A DNA stretch of 64,000 nucleotides from DASUPK01 sp963728875 (GCA_963728875.1 CAVSLJ010000001.1:682001-746000), one strand, 5' to 3'. Shown: positions 11,219 to 20,743, counted from the first letter of the stretch. The notes: generated by a model not told the origin, from the sequence alone. Program-made: numbers and translations.

Positions 11219-11428
11219 GTGGCCGTCGTAAAGATCATTGAGCTGGTCGGAAGCTCCAAGAAGTCTTCGGATGACGCCGCACAGCAGGCGCTGAAGCAGG
11301 CGCAGGGCTCGCTTCGGAACATCCGCGCGATCGACGTCGTCTCCACCGGGCTGCGCGGGGAGAACCTCGACGAGTGGCGCGCCCATGTCCGGGTCGCGTT
11401 CCTGGTCGAAGGCTCAGACGTCGACTGA
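11219..11428 (+). CDS. Dodecin family protein
   Basis: 69-residue dodecin: AVVKIIELVGSSKKSSDDAA at the start, then ALKQAQGSLRNIRAIDVVS and the closing strand AHVRVAFLVEG. Dodecins form hollow 12-mers that store or buffer flavins (and sometimes CoA) in the cytoplasm; the Trp of WRAHVRVAF is the residue expected to stack on the flavin. Full length. GTG start with a good ribosome site (GAGGAGGGC). A strong hairpin follows the stop. Confidence 0.92.
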   Translation: MAVVKIIELVGSSKKSSDDAAQQALKQAQGSLRNIRAIDVVSTGLRGENLDEWRAHVRVAFLVEGSDVD

Positions 11429-11443
11429 GCTCTGGGAGGAGGG

Positions 11444-11481
11444 GTGGCGGCGGGTGCCGGCAGGGCGGCTCCCGCCGCCAC
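11444..11481 (+). terminator. Hairpin terminator after dodecin gene
   Basis: 11-bp perfect stem (GTGGCGGCGGG pairs with CCCGCCGCCAC) and a 16-nt loop, starting 16 bases after the dodecin stop. No T-run follows, as is common in very GC-rich genomes. Confidence 0.6.
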
Positions 11482-11567
11482 TTGATCCCGCCCGGTGGAC
11501 GGACGCGCATCTTGAATCGGTCCCCGTCCCGGCCTAACCTGGTCTGACAAGAGTCAGGGGATTGAAC

Positions 11568-12374
11568 ATGTGCGGAAGGACCCGCGCGGTGGGACAGGTC
11601 AGGATGATCGGCGTTTTCGTGCTGCTGGTGACGGCGGCGGTCCTGGCGATGGCTGGGACCGCGAGCGCCACATCGCTCAACTACAACTTCACCGGGGGCA
11701 ATCAGGGCTGGCAGCAGGCCCAGAACCCGGCAAACGGACCCGAAGGGCCGGCGGGATTCCTGGCCAGCGGCGGAAATCCAGGTGGCCGGCTGTCGACGAA
11801 GGACTCCGGCCCGGAAACCGGGTGCCACCTGATGCCCCCCGAGGATCCGTGTCAGCTCCTCACTTTCTACAGCCCCTTCGTTCCCACCTTGGGGGCGAAC
11901 TACGGGGGCACGGCCTCCTTCGACCTGCGGTCCAGCGTCAATCCGGACTTCGCCGCCGAATTCCTCCTCCTCGCAGAGGGCTCGGACTACCTGGACGGGT
12001 TGATCCCCGAGAGCAGCGGGACCGGCTATCACCGCCTCTCCATCCAGCTGAACGAGACGGACCGCTGGGCCGTCTGTCCGTATGCGGGTGGTGCCTGCAC
12101 CCCCCCGAGCCAGGCCCAGTTCATCGGCCTGATCGCAGCGACCGACGCAGTGGCGGCGATCGCGGACGTCGGCCCGGACGGGACCGGCGAGACCTATGAC
12201 CTCGACAACGTCAGCCTGACCGACGGCGGCCCGCTGCCACCGCCACCTCCGCCCGGGAGCAACCCACCGCCCACGACGAAGAAGCACAAGAAGTGCAAGA
12301 AGAACAAGAAGAAGCACAAGAAGTGCAAGAAGAAGCACAAGCGGCGCACCACTGCCTCAGCGATCAAAGACTGA
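11568..12374 (+). CDS. Secreted protein with Lys/Cys tail
   Basis: 268 residues. A signal peptide is formed by VRMIGVFVLLVTAAVLAMAG..ASA. The mature part begins SLNYNFTGGNQGWQQAQNP and looks like a beta-sandwich carbohydrate-binding type domain (one Cys pair, ETGCHLMPPEDPC; another around WAVCPYAGGAC). It ends with a Pro-rich spacer and ~28 residues of KKHKKCKKNKKKHKKCKK pattern. ATG 11568 is chosen because AGGGG lies 7 nt upstream; the TTG six bases earlier is too close to it. Overlaps the convergent cyclodeaminase gene by 11 bases. Function unknown. Confidence 0.7.
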   Translation: MCGRTRAVGQVRMIGVFVLLVTAAVLAMAGTASATSLNYNFTGGNQGWQQAQNPANGPEGPAGFLASGGNPGGRLSTKDSGPETGCHLMPPEDPCQLLTFYSPFVPTLGANYGGTASFDLRSSVNPDFAAEFLLLAEGSDYLDGLIPESSGTGYHRLSIQLNETDRWAVCPYAGGACTPPSQAQFIGLIAATDAVAAIADVGPDGTGETYDLDNVSLTDGGPLPPPPPPGSNPPPTTKKHKKCKKNKKKHKKCKKKHKRRTTASAIKD

Positions 12375-13311
12375 CGACCGGAGCTTCGACCTTGCCCTCT
12401 CGCCAGCGCTCGTAGACCGCCTGGCAGATCGCGAGATCCTGGATCGCGAGACCGGTCGAGTCGAACAGGGTGATCTCCCCGTCCGACCGGGTCCAGGTCG
12501 AGTCCCCGGTGAGCACGTCCCCGAGCTGCGTGACGTCGTCACGAGAGACGATTCCCGCCTCCACTCCGTTGGCGAGCTCACCGCCGGCGCTCGCCTGCTC
12601 CCACTCGTCGCAGAAGAGGCGGCAGCGCTCGATCGCCTCGAGCTCGACCTCCTGCTTGCCGTGGGCGTCGGCGCCGAGCACGGCGATGTGCTGGCCCGGG
12701 CAGAGCTCGCTCGCGAGGATCACCGGCTTCGAACCGGGCGTCACCGTCACCACCACGTCCTGGGCGGCAGCCTCAGCCCGATCGCCCACCCTCCAGCCGA
12801 GCTCCTCGGCCAGGGCGCGAGCGCCCTCCGGGCGCACGTCGGCGCAGACGCCCTCCTCATACCCGGCCGCCGCGAGACAGCGCGCGGACCAGGCGCCGTT
12901 CACCCCGCAACCGACGATCCCGACCGAGCTCGCTTCATCCAGCGCCAGCACCTGAGCCGACACCGCGGCAGCCGCGCCCGTCCGCAGCGAGGTCACCGAC
13001 GAGCACTCGATCACCGCCAGCGCCTCCCCGGTCTCGGCATCGGAGAGGAGCACCTCGCCGCGTACCACGGGCAGCCCCCTGGCGCTGTTGCCGGGGAACG
13101 AGGTCACCCACTTGAGCAGGGCGAGCCCGTCGCCACGCGCGGGCATCGCCCTGAAGTCGCCATGTGGCGGGCTGTCGAGATAGACCTTCGCGGGCATCTC
13201 CCAATCGCCGTGCCCATAGCGCTCGAAGGCGTGCCGCGTGCGCTCCATGGCGGTCTGCGGATCGATCGCGTCGAGCACGGCCCGTCCGGAGATCACAGGA
13301 ATCTCGGTCAC
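12364..13311 (-). CDS. Ornithine cyclodeaminase / mu-crystallin family protein
   Basis: 315-residue NAD(P)-binding protein. N-terminal part with AMERTRHAFERYGHGDWEMP and ALLKWVTSFPGNSARGLP (the substrate-side Lys), Rossmann motif VGIVGCGVNGAWSARCLAA near residue 130, and QHIAVLGADAHGKQEVE near 215 with the GxDxxGxxE pattern of the family. Members include ornithine cyclodeaminase, alanine dehydrogenase and ketimine reductase, so the reaction is not decidable. GTG 13311 is preferred to TTG 13344 because it gives the usual family length, but no ribosome site supports either. Confidence 0.8.
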   Translation of the reverse strand: MTEIPVISGRAVLDAIDPQTAMERTRHAFERYGHGDWEMPAKVYLDSPPHGDFRAMPARGDGLALLKWVTSFPGNSARGLPVVRGEVLLSDAETGEALAVIECSSVTSLRTGAAAAVSAQVLALDEASSVGIVGCGVNGAWSARCLAAAGYEEGVCADVRPEGARALAEELGWRVGDRAEAAAQDVVVTVTPGSKPVILASELCPGQHIAVLGADAHGKQEVELEAIERCRLFCDEWEQASAGGELANGVEAGIVSRDDVTQLGDVLTGDSTWTRSDGEITLFDSTGLAIQDLAICQAVYERWREGKVEAPVVSL

Positions 13312-13372
13312 GGCGATGAGTCTCGCAGTCCGTCCCCGTCTCAATGGGTGAACTCAAAGAGAGGAGACAGCC

Positions 13373-13759
13373 ATGCTCGAGAGCAGCAGGGCATACAGCG
13401 GATTCGCCGTCGACGACCTGGACAAGGCAGAGGAGTTCTACGGCGAGACACTCGGGCTGAAGACGTCCGTCCTGCAGGAGGGAATCCTGCTCCAGATCGA
13501 CCTGGCTGGTGATCGGCCCACGCTCATCTACCTGAAGCCGGACTTCGAGCCCGCCACCTACACGGTCCTCAACTTCCCGGTCGATGACGTCGAGGCGGCA
13601 GTCGATGAGCTGACCGCCAAGGGAGTGAGCTTCGAGCGCTACGACGGGTTCGAGCAGGACGAGCGAGGCATCGACCGGAGCGGCCCGAACGGCGGCATCG
13701 CCTGGTTCAAGGACCCCGCCGGCAACATCCTGGCGGTGCACGGAGCGCTCGAGGTCTAG
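13373..13759 (+). CDS. VOC family protein
   Basis: 128-residue vicinal-oxygen-chelate fold (glyoxalase/bleomycin-resistance type). Two beta-alpha-beta-beta-beta halves can be traced: AYSGFAVDDLDKAEEFYGET with GLKTSVL, then TVLNFPVDDVEAAVDELTAK with the closing WFKDPAGNILAVHGA. Metal ligands of glyoxalases are not all evident, so a non-catalytic or ligand-binding role is possible. Ribosome site GAGGAG precedes the ATG. Stands alone between the cyclodeaminase and the sulfite reductase operon. Confidence 0.82.
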   Translation: MLESSRAYSGFAVDDLDKAEEFYGETLGLKTSVLQEGILLQIDLAGDRPTLIYLKPDFEPATYTVLNFPVDDVEAAVDELTAKGVSFERYDGFEQDERGIDRSGPNGGIAWFKDPAGNILAVHGALEV

Positions 13760-13788
13760 CTCCGCCCGCCCGCCCGGCTAATCACCTT

Positions 13789-13804
13789 AAACTCGATCAG
13801 GTTT
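13789..13804. promoter_or_regulatory. Imperfect palindrome, putative operator of the sulfur operon
   Basis: AAACTCGATCAGGTTT, a 16-bp dyad (AAAC..GATC..GTTT) lying just upstream of the TAGATT -10 box. A related string, TGAACCGATCACCTTT, occurs at 16656-16671 before sat (10 of 16 bases equal). The Rrf2 regulator at 19.1 kb is a candidate binder; this is inference. Confidence 0.4.
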
Positions 13805-13806
13805 GC

Positions 13807-13812
13807 TAGATT
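13807..13812 (+). promoter_or_regulatory. -10 box of the sulfite reductase operon
   Basis: TAGATT, giving a predicted leader of ~50 nt that opens with a 6-bp hairpin (13817-13831, GGGCGG TAA CCGCCC) and holds the ribosome site GAAAGGAAAG. Confidence 0.45.
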
Positions 13813-13867
13813 GAACGGGCGGTAACCGCCCGGGCAAGGCTACGTCGACGAAAGGAAAGCCGGTTCC

Positions 13868-15796
13868 ATGGAGCCCGTCTCTACGCCTGCGAAGAAGGGC
13901 GCTGAAGCGACCAATGGCAAGCCAGCGCCCGCCAAGAAGCTCGCCGACCCCTCCACCCTGAAGCAGGACCCGAGCAAGAAGCAGCACGGCAAGGGCAAGA
14001 TCGGGTCGCTGGAGAACCCGGAGGTCTACGACAACGTCCCCGGGCACGTGATCCCGCTCCTGGAGCGGGAGTTCGACGACTTCGACACCGAGGCCGCCAC
14101 CTTCCTTCGCGGCGAGCAGACCGAGGAGCAGTTCATCGGCTTCCGCCTCAAGCAGGGCGTCTATGGCCAGCGCCAGCCCGACGTGCAGATGATCCGCGTG
14201 AAGCTTCCCTACGGCGGCGTCAGCCCCGAGCAGATGGAGGCCTTCGCGGACGCGATCGAGGAGCTCGCGCCGCTCAACAAGGGCCACATCACGACGCGCC
14301 AGAACATCCAGATCCACCACATCCCACTGGCGGACGCCGCAGAGTTCATCCGGCAGATCAGCCAGGCCGGTCTCTCCTCGCGAGAGGGCTGCGGCAACAC
14401 GATCCGCAACGTCACCGGCGATCCCTGGGCCGGCGTCGCGGACGACGAGCCGTTCGACGTCACCCCGTACGCAGCCGCCTACGCGCGCTACTTCGTGCGC
14501 CATCCGACCACCCAGCTGATGCCCCGCAAGGTGAAGACGGCCTTCAGCGCCAGCGACGCGGACCGGGCGATCACCGAGATCCACGACGTCGGCTTCATCC
14601 CCAAGGTCAAGGAGGTCGACGGCAAGGAGGTCCGCGGCGTCGAGGTCAAGATCGGCGGCGGCACCTCGATTCAGCCGCGTGTCGCCCCCACCCTCTACGA
14701 GTTCGTCGAGCTCGACAACGGCGACTACCTGAAGGTCACCGAGGCCGCCCTGCGGATCTTCGACCGCCAGGAGTGGCTGCGCGAGAACCGCATGCGCGCC
14801 CGGATCAAGGTCCTGGTGGACAAGATCGGCATGGACGCCTTCCGCGAGCTCGTCGACGAGGAGCTCAATGGCGACTGGGTCAACGAGCGCGACTTCTCCA
14901 TCGATCACCTGCTCTTCATCCACGACGAGGAGGCGAACGCCCCCGCCATCCCCGAGAGCTACGGCTCGCCGAACGGCGATGGGAGCGAGTTCGACGCCTG
15001 GGTGGAGGCCAACACCGGCCCCCAGCGCCAGGAGGGATTCGTCACCGCCACGATCAAGGTGACGCGCGGCGACCTCAGCCCGGAGCAGTTCCGGGGCCTC
15101 GCCCAGGTCATGCGCGATTTCACCGGCGGCTATGCCCGGACGACCGTCCAGCAGAACCTCGTTCTGCGCTGGATCCGGCGCGAGTCCCTCTATGACGTCT
15201 GGACGCGCCTCAAGGACCTCGGCCTGGCAGAAGCCGGCGCGTTCAGCGTCACGGACGTGGTCAGCTGCCCCGGAACCGACAGCTGCAAGCTCGGCATCAC
15301 CGCCTCGATGGGTCTGAACGCAGAGCTCCAGAAGCGGCTCGAGGAGATGGAGATCACCGATCCGCTCACCAAGCAGATCCACATCAAGATGAGCGGCTGC
15401 CCCAATGGGTGCTCACAGCACCACATCGCCACGATCGGCTTCTATGGGGCCTCCATCAAGGTCGGCGAGCACACCATTCCCGCATACATCCCGCACATCG
15501 CAGGCAACTTCGAGGGCGGCGACGTCGTCTTCGGCCACCGGCTCAAGGCGCGGCTCCCCGCGAAGCGCGTTCCCGAGGCCGTGGAGCGCTGGATCCGCAA
15601 CTACGAGGAGAAGCGCGAGGACGGTGAGGACTTCAACTCCTTCGTCGACCGCACCGGCTTCGACCAGTTCGAGGAGCTGATCTCGGACCTGAAGCTGCCG
15701 GTCGAGTTCAACGCCGACAACCTGATGTTCTTCATCGACTGGAACCGCTCCGAGCCCTACAAGGTGGAGCGCGGCGAAGGGGAGTGCGCGGTCTAG
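13868..15796 (+). CDS. Assimilatory siroheme sulfite/nitrite reductase
   Basis: 642-residue ferredoxin-dependent type reductase using siroheme and a [4Fe-4S] cluster for a six-electron reduction (sulfite to sulfide, or nitrite to ammonia). The duplicated ferrodoxin-like modules are visible (HITTRQNIQIHHIPLAD and ARTTVQQNLVLRWI). Cluster ligands are in VVSCPGTDSCKLGIT and KMSGCPNGCSQHHIAT, the C-x5-C...C-x3-C pattern. A ~60-residue Lys/Pro-rich N-terminal extension is odd. The direct coupling (zero-base spacing) to APS reductase strongly favours sulfite as substrate. First gene of the sulfur operon. Confidence 0.9.
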   Translation: MEPVSTPAKKGAEATNGKPAPAKKLADPSTLKQDPSKKQHGKGKIGSLENPEVYDNVPGHVIPLLEREFDDFDTEAATFLRGEQTEEQFIGFRLKQGVYGQRQPDVQMIRVKLPYGGVSPEQMEAFADAIEELAPLNKGHITTRQNIQIHHIPLADAAEFIRQISQAGLSSREGCGNTIRNVTGDPWAGVADDEPFDVTPYAAAYARYFVRHPTTQLMPRKVKTAFSASDADRAITEIHDVGFIPKVKEVDGKEVRGVEVKIGGGTSIQPRVAPTLYEFVELDNGDYLKVTEAALRIFDRQEWLRENRMRARIKVLVDKIGMDAFRELVDEELNGDWVNERDFSIDHLLFIHDEEANAPAIPESYGSPNGDGSEFDAWVEANTGPQRQEGFVTATIKVTRGDLSPEQFRGLAQVMRDFTGGYARTTVQQNLVLRWIRRESLYDVWTRLKDLGLAEAGAFSVTDVVSCPGTDSCKLGITASMGLNAELQKRLEEMEITDPLTKQIHIKMSGCPNGCSQHHIATIGFYGASIKVGEHTIPAYIPHIAGNFEGGDVVFGHRLKARLPAKRVPEAVERWIRNYEEKREDGEDFNSFVDRTGFDQFEELISDLKLPVEFNADNLMFFIDWNRSEPYKVERGEGECAV

Positions 15797-16528
15797 ATGG
15801 CGGTGCCCGCCACCGAACACGCCGCGGTGCCCGCCGCGGAGCTCGACGAACTCGGCTTCGACCCGGAGGCGGTCGCCGCCGACCTCGAGGGCGAGAGCGC
15901 CGAGGAGGGGCTCCGCTGGGCGCTCGACACCTTCAGCCCGCGGATGTACATCGCCTGCTCATTCCAGAAGACGAGCTCGGTGACCGTCCACATGGCGCAC
16001 TCGATCAATCCCGAGGCGCGGTTCTTCTACCTGGACACCGACGTGCTCTTCCCGGAGACCTACGAGACCAAGGACCGCCTCGAGCAGCGCTACGGCATCA
16101 ACTTCCACCGCTACAGCTCGATCACGCTCGAGCAGCAGAAGGGCCTCTACGGGCACGAGCTCTGGAGCCGCGACCCGGACGCCTGCTGCGGGATCCGCAA
16201 GGTCGAGCCGATGCGCTCGGCGCTCGCCGCCGTCGACGTCTGGGTCTCGGGCATCCGCCGCTCGGACTCCCAGACGCGCGCCGGCGCGCCGAAGTTCGGC
16301 TGGGACAAGCGCTTCGGCCTCTGGAAGCTGAATCCGCTCGCGGACTGGTCCGAGAAGCAGGTCTGGTCCTACATCCTCGAGCACGACATCCCCTACAACC
16401 CGCTGCACGATCAGGGTTATCCCTCGATCGGCTGCACGCACTGCACCAAGAAGCCCGGAGCCGGCGAGGACGACCGCGCCGGACGCTGGGCCGGCCTCGA
16501 AAAGACCGAGTGCGGGCTTCACGGGTAG
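15797..16528 (+). CDS. cysH: Phosphoadenylyl/adenylyl-sulfate reductase
   Basis: 243-residue thioredoxin-dependent enzyme reducing APS (or PAPS) to sulfite. The PP-loop-like core has ACSFQKTSSVTVHMAHSI and FFYLDTDVLFPETYE; DACCGIRKVEPM gives a Cys pair and GCTHCTKK a second, the four ligands of the [4Fe-4S] cluster of bacterial APS-type reductases, and the catalytic Cys lies in the C-terminal ECGLHG. The cluster argues that APS is the preferred substrate although an APS kinase is encoded nearby. ATG follows the previous stop directly, so translation is coupled. A REP-like repeat follows. Confidence 0.92.
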   Translation: MAVPATEHAAVPAAELDELGFDPEAVAADLEGESAEEGLRWALDTFSPRMYIACSFQKTSSVTVHMAHSINPEARFFYLDTDVLFPETYETKDRLEQRYGINFHRYSSITLEQQKGLYGHELWSRDPDACCGIRKVEPMRSALAAVDVWVSGIRRSDSQTRAGAPKFGWDKRFGLWKLNPLADWSEKQVWSYILEHDIPYNPLHDQGYPSIGCTHCTKKPGAGEDDRAGRWAGLEKTECGLHG

Positions 16529-16535
16529 GGATCGC

Positions 16536-16622
16536 AAGGCCGCTGACTATTGGAGCGAAGGGCGAAGCCCGTAGCGACTTATGTCGGGCGGCCGCAGACG
16601 ATCCCGCCTGATGGCGAAGCCG
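16536..16622 (+). repeat. REP-like palindromic repeat, copy A
   Basis: Copy of the dispersed intergenic repeat. Positions 16550-16584 are identical to copy D over about 35 bases (core TGGAGCGAAGGGCGAAGCCC then GTAGCGACTTATGT). It starts 8 bases after the cysH stop and ends in CTGATGGCGAAGCCG like the other copies. The GCGGCC arm is degenerate here. Confidence 0.7.
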
Positions 16623-16688
16623 CTACCCTACCCCGCCTCGTGAGACCTTCCTGACTGAACCGATCACCTTTATCCACTCAAGGACGCC

Positions 16689-17766
<1,078 letters not shown>

Positions 17767-17774
<8 letters not shown>

Positions 17775-18318
17775 CGAGAAGGGCTTCACCCTCTGGTTCA
17801 CCGGGCTTTCGGGCGCCGGCAAGACGACGATCTCCCACATCGTGGAGCGCGAGCTGCGCGACCGCGGTTCGCGGGTCGAGGTGCTCGACGGCGACGTGGT
17901 CCGCGAGAACCTCTCCAAGGGCCTCGGCTTCTCCAAGGAGGACCGCGACACGAATATCCGGCGGATCGCTTTCGTGGCCGACCTGCTCTCCCGCAACGGC
18001 GTGCCGGTCATCACCGCCGCCATCTCCCCCTACCGCGAGATCCGCGACGAGGCGCGTGAGCTGATGGGCGATCGCTTCATCGAGGTATTCGTCAAGGCCT
18101 CGGTCGAGGTCTGCGCCGAGCGAGACGTGAAGGGCCTCTACGAGAAGGCCTTCAAGGGCGAGATCAAGGAGTTCACGGGCGTCTCGGATCCGTACGAGCC
18201 GCCTCTGAGCCCGGAGCTGACCCTCGACACGGAGCACGACTCCGCCGAAGAGGACGCCGCAAAGATCCTCACGCTGCTCGAGGAGCGGCAGCTGATCCCC
18301 GCAGCGCAGCCCGCTTAG
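17767..18318 (+). CDS. cysC: Adenylyl-sulfate kinase
   Basis: 183-residue APS kinase producing PAPS. P-loop GLSGAGKTTISHIV near residue 14, then DGDVVRENLSKGLGFSKEDR and TNIRRIAFVADLL, the APS-binding face; KGLYEKAFKGEIKEFTGVSDPYEPP completes the family pattern. Starts inside the sat gene (8-base overlap) and its stop overlaps the convergent PHP gene by 4 bases. PAPS use by the reductase or by sulfotransferases would release pAp. Confidence 0.94.
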
Positions 18319-19133
18319 GCGGAGCTGCGCCGGGGAGGGAGCTCGGGTTCACCGAGCTCGTAAGTCGGATAGCTCAAGAAGGAGTCGAACATCTTGTGGG
18401 AGGGGCCGTGAAAGTCAGAGGAAGCGGTCGCCGCAAGCCCTCGATCCCTGCAGACGTCCAGCAGGAATTTCGTCTGCGCCCGATCATGGGCCGGGTAGAA
18501 GACCTCGACGCCGGCAATGTCGAGGTCGTCGATCAGAGCAGCCACCTCATTGGGGTCGTCCATGTCCCAGAAGGGATGGGCGAGGACGGCGGACCCGCCA
18601 GCGCTGTGGATGATCCTGGTGGCCTCAGCGGCATCCGGCCAGCGGCGGGGGACGAATGCCTTCGCACCCGGGATGAGCCACTCCTCGAAGAAGGCGCTCA
18701 TGCCCTCGGGCTTCACGCCGGCCGCCTTCGCGATGTGCGGGCGACCGACGGACGACGCATCGCCGGCCTGGGCGATCGCGTCCTCGAAGGTGACCGGCAC
18801 GCCCTGAGCGTCGAGCCGCTCGACGATCTCCCGGGCACGGGTCACCCGCTCGCGCTGGGCGCGCTCCATCGAAGGCGCGATTGCGGTCGTGTCCACCCAG
18901 TAGCCCAGCATGTGCATGTCATCGATGCTGCCGTGCACACACGAGATCTCGGTGGCGGGGATCAGCACGATGCCGGCCGCGCTCGCCGCCTCTCCCGCCT
19001 CCGCCACACCGTCGACCCCGTCGTGGTCGGTGAGCGCAAGGGTCGTGACGCCGGCCTCGACTGCGGCCGCCACCACATCCGCAGGGGGCAGCTCTCCGTC
19101 GGAATACGTCGAATGGCTCTGAAGGTCCATCAT
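18315..19133 (-). CDS. PHP domain phosphoesterase (possible pAp phosphatase)
   Basis: 272-residue PHP hydrolase with the metal-binding motifs LQSHSTYSDGELPP, LALTDHDGVDGV, IPATEISCVH, and the late HP/DFH motifs LAHPFWD and ASSDFHGPSH. Related PHP proteins remove the 3' phosphate of 3',5'-bisphosphonucleosides such as pAp or trim short RNA 5' ends. Lying between APS kinase and an Rrf2 regulator, recycling of pAp from sulfate assimilation is a reasonable inference. Divergent from the Rrf2 gene with only 14 bases between start codons, so each promoter must lie inside the other gene. Confidence 0.8.
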   Translation of the reverse strand: MMDLQSHSTYSDGELPPADVVAAAVEAGVTTLALTDHDGVDGVAEAGEAASAAGIVLIPATEISCVHGSIDDMHMLGYWVDTTAIAPSMERAQRERVTRAREIVERLDAQGVPVTFEDAIAQAGDASSVGRPHIAKAAGVKPEGMSAFFEEWLIPGAKAFVPRRWPDAAEATRIIHSAGGSAVLAHPFWDMDDPNEVAALIDDLDIAGVEVFYPAHDRAQTKFLLDVCRDRGLAATASSDFHGPSHKMFDSFLSYPTYELGEPELPPRRSSA

Positions 19134-19147
19134 CGGCGGCGGAGCAT

Positions 19148-19603
19148 ATGAGGATCTCCGCGAAAGCTGATTACGCCGTGCGCGCCGCGGTCGAGATGGC
19201 CGCCGCCGGCGACGAGCCGGTGAAGGGCGAGAGGCTCGCCGAGGCGCAGGACATTCCCCTTCAGTTCCTCGAGCACATCCTGCTCGAGCTCAAGCACGCC
19301 AGGCTGGTGAGGGCGCGCCGCGGGGCTCGCGGCGGCTACTGGCTGGCCCAGCCGCCGGAGGAGATCACGCTCGCCCGCGTGATCCGGGCGGTGGAGGGGC
19401 CCCTCGCCAACATCCAGGACCAGGCGCCCGAGCAGACCAAGTACCCGGGCAACGCCGAGCAGCTCAGCGAGGTCTGGATCGCGGTCCGCGCGTCGCTGCG
19501 GCGAGTCCTCGAGAACGTCACGATCGCCGACCTTCGCGACGGCAAGATCCCCGCTGACGTCCTGGAGCTCACCCGGGACGAGGGCGCGCGAATCACCCGC
19601 TAG
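19148..19603 (+). CDS. Rrf2 family transcriptional regulator
   Basis: 151 residues with the Rrf2 winged helix: MRISAKADYAVRAAVEMAA, ERLAEAQDIPLQFLEHILLE (recognition) and ARRGARGGYWLAQPPEEITL (wing). It has no cysteine at all, so it cannot bind an Fe-S cluster like IscR or NsrR and resembles CymR, the cysteine-metabolism repressor that works with O-acetylserine-linked partners. Placed inside the sulfur island, it is the natural candidate to control it. GGAG precedes ATG 19148. Confidence 0.85.
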   Translation: MRISAKADYAVRAAVEMAAAGDEPVKGERLAEAQDIPLQFLEHILLELKHARLVRARRGARGGYWLAQPPEEITLARVIRAVEGPLANIQDQAPEQTKYPGNAEQLSEVWIAVRASLRRVLENVTIADLRDGKIPADVLELTRDEGARITR

Positions 19604-19670
19604 CGGCATTCCGCACTAGGAAACCCCAGCTATTAGGGGGAAAGGGCAGGCTTCGCTATGGTGCGCGCTT

Positions 19671-19699
19671 CCTTTTAGGACTCTTTCGGTCATAAAAGG
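19671..19699. promoter_or_regulatory. Inverted repeat before the TauE gene
   Basis: CCTTTTAGGAC, 7-base spacer, GTCATAAAAGG: 11-base arms with one mismatch, ending in the ribosome site (AAAAGGAG) of the exporter gene. It could be an operator, or an mRNA hairpin that hides the ribosome site. Confidence 0.5.
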
Positions 19700-19706
19700 A
19701 GACAAG

Positions 19707-20738
19707 GTGGACAAGCGGCCTTTGTCCAATCGGCCGCGCCCCTCCCCCACACTCCAAATGGATCCAGCAATCATCTTCTTCGGCCTCGGCGTGGGCTTCC
19801 TGGTCGGCATGACCGGCATGGGCGGCGGCTCCCTGATGACGCCCCTGCTCGTCCTGGTCTTCGGGATCAAGCCGACGACCGCGATCGGCACCGACATCTT
19901 CTACGCGGCGGTCACCAAGTCCGCCGGCAGCTGGCGGCACCTGAAGCTGAAGACGGTGAACATGCCGCTCGTCTACTGGATGGCGGCGGGCAGCGTGCCG
20001 TCCGCGATCGCCGGCGTCTGGTTCCTCGACTACCTGAAGCGCCGGCTCGGCGACAACCTCGACGAGACCGTGTTCGCGATCCTCGCAGGCTGCCTGCTGG
20101 TGGTCGGCGCCGCAACCCTCCTCCGCGGATTCTTCCTCGCCGACAAGATCCAGGAGCGCGAGGACTTCGAGATGCACACCCGCCACAAGGTCGCCGCCGT
20201 CGGCATCGGCGCGACCACCGGCTTCGTCATCGGGCTGAGCTCCGCCGGCAGTGGCACGCTGATCGGGATCATGCTGATCGCCGTCTACCGGCTCACCCCA
20301 AGGAAGGTGGTCGGCACCGACGTCGTCCATGCTGCCCTCCTGCTCTGGGCGGCGTCCATCGCGCACATCTTCAGCGGCAACGTGGACTTCGGGCTCGCCG
20401 CCAACATCATGGTCGGTTCCGTTCCCGGCGTGATCCTGGGATCGAACCTCTCCGTCAACGTGCCCCAGGGTGCTCTGCGCTACGTCCTCGGCCTCGTCCT
20501 GATCGGCGCCGGCGTCACGATCATGAACAAGGCGAACACGGACGTCCTCCCATGGGTGGTCGGCGCCGCCACCCTGGCGGTTGCCGCCCTCTTTGCAGTC
20601 CAGCTCGCCCTGCGCAAGGAGGTCGAGCACGACCCAGAGGAGCAGGCCGAGCTGGAGCGGAATGCCAGAATCGAGCGCGAGTTGGCGGCCCGAGCCCGAG
20701 CTCGGCGCGAGCCGGCGACCGCCGGCGTCAAGGACTAA
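19707..20738 (+). CDS. Sulfite exporter TauE/SafE family protein
   Basis: 343-residue membrane protein with about eight to nine hydrophobic helices. GMTGMGGGSLMTPLLVLVFGI and the second-half repeat GLSSAGSGTLIGIML are the paired Gly-rich motifs of the TauE/SafE family, which move organic sulfonates, sulfite or related anions. The C-terminus is a charged cytoplasmic coil (EEQAELERNARIERELAARA). GTG 19707 is chosen because AGGAG lies 7 nt upstream. The sulfur-island context suggests sulfite or sulfate handling; direction of transport is unknown. Confidence 0.85.
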   Translation: MDKRPLSNRPRPSPTLQMDPAIIFFGLGVGFLVGMTGMGGGSLMTPLLVLVFGIKPTTAIGTDIFYAAVTKSAGSWRHLKLKTVNMPLVYWMAAGSVPSAIAGVWFLDYLKRRLGDNLDETVFAILAGCLLVVGAATLLRGFFLADKIQEREDFEMHTRHKVAAVGIGATTGFVIGLSSAGSGTLIGIMLIAVYRLTPRKVVGTDVVHAALLLWAASIAHIFSGNVDFGLAANIMVGSVPGVILGSNLSVNVPQGALRYVLGLVLIGAGVTIMNKANTDVLPWVVGAATLAVAALFAVQLALRKEVEHDPEEQAELERNARIERELAARARARREPATAGVKD

Positions 20739-20743
20739 GCAAC

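Noticed and set aside
18315..19133. PHP protein as DNA polymerase III alpha or PolX fragment
   Set aside because: Full-length single PHP domain with all metal motifs and no polymerase part; its context is sulfur assimilation.
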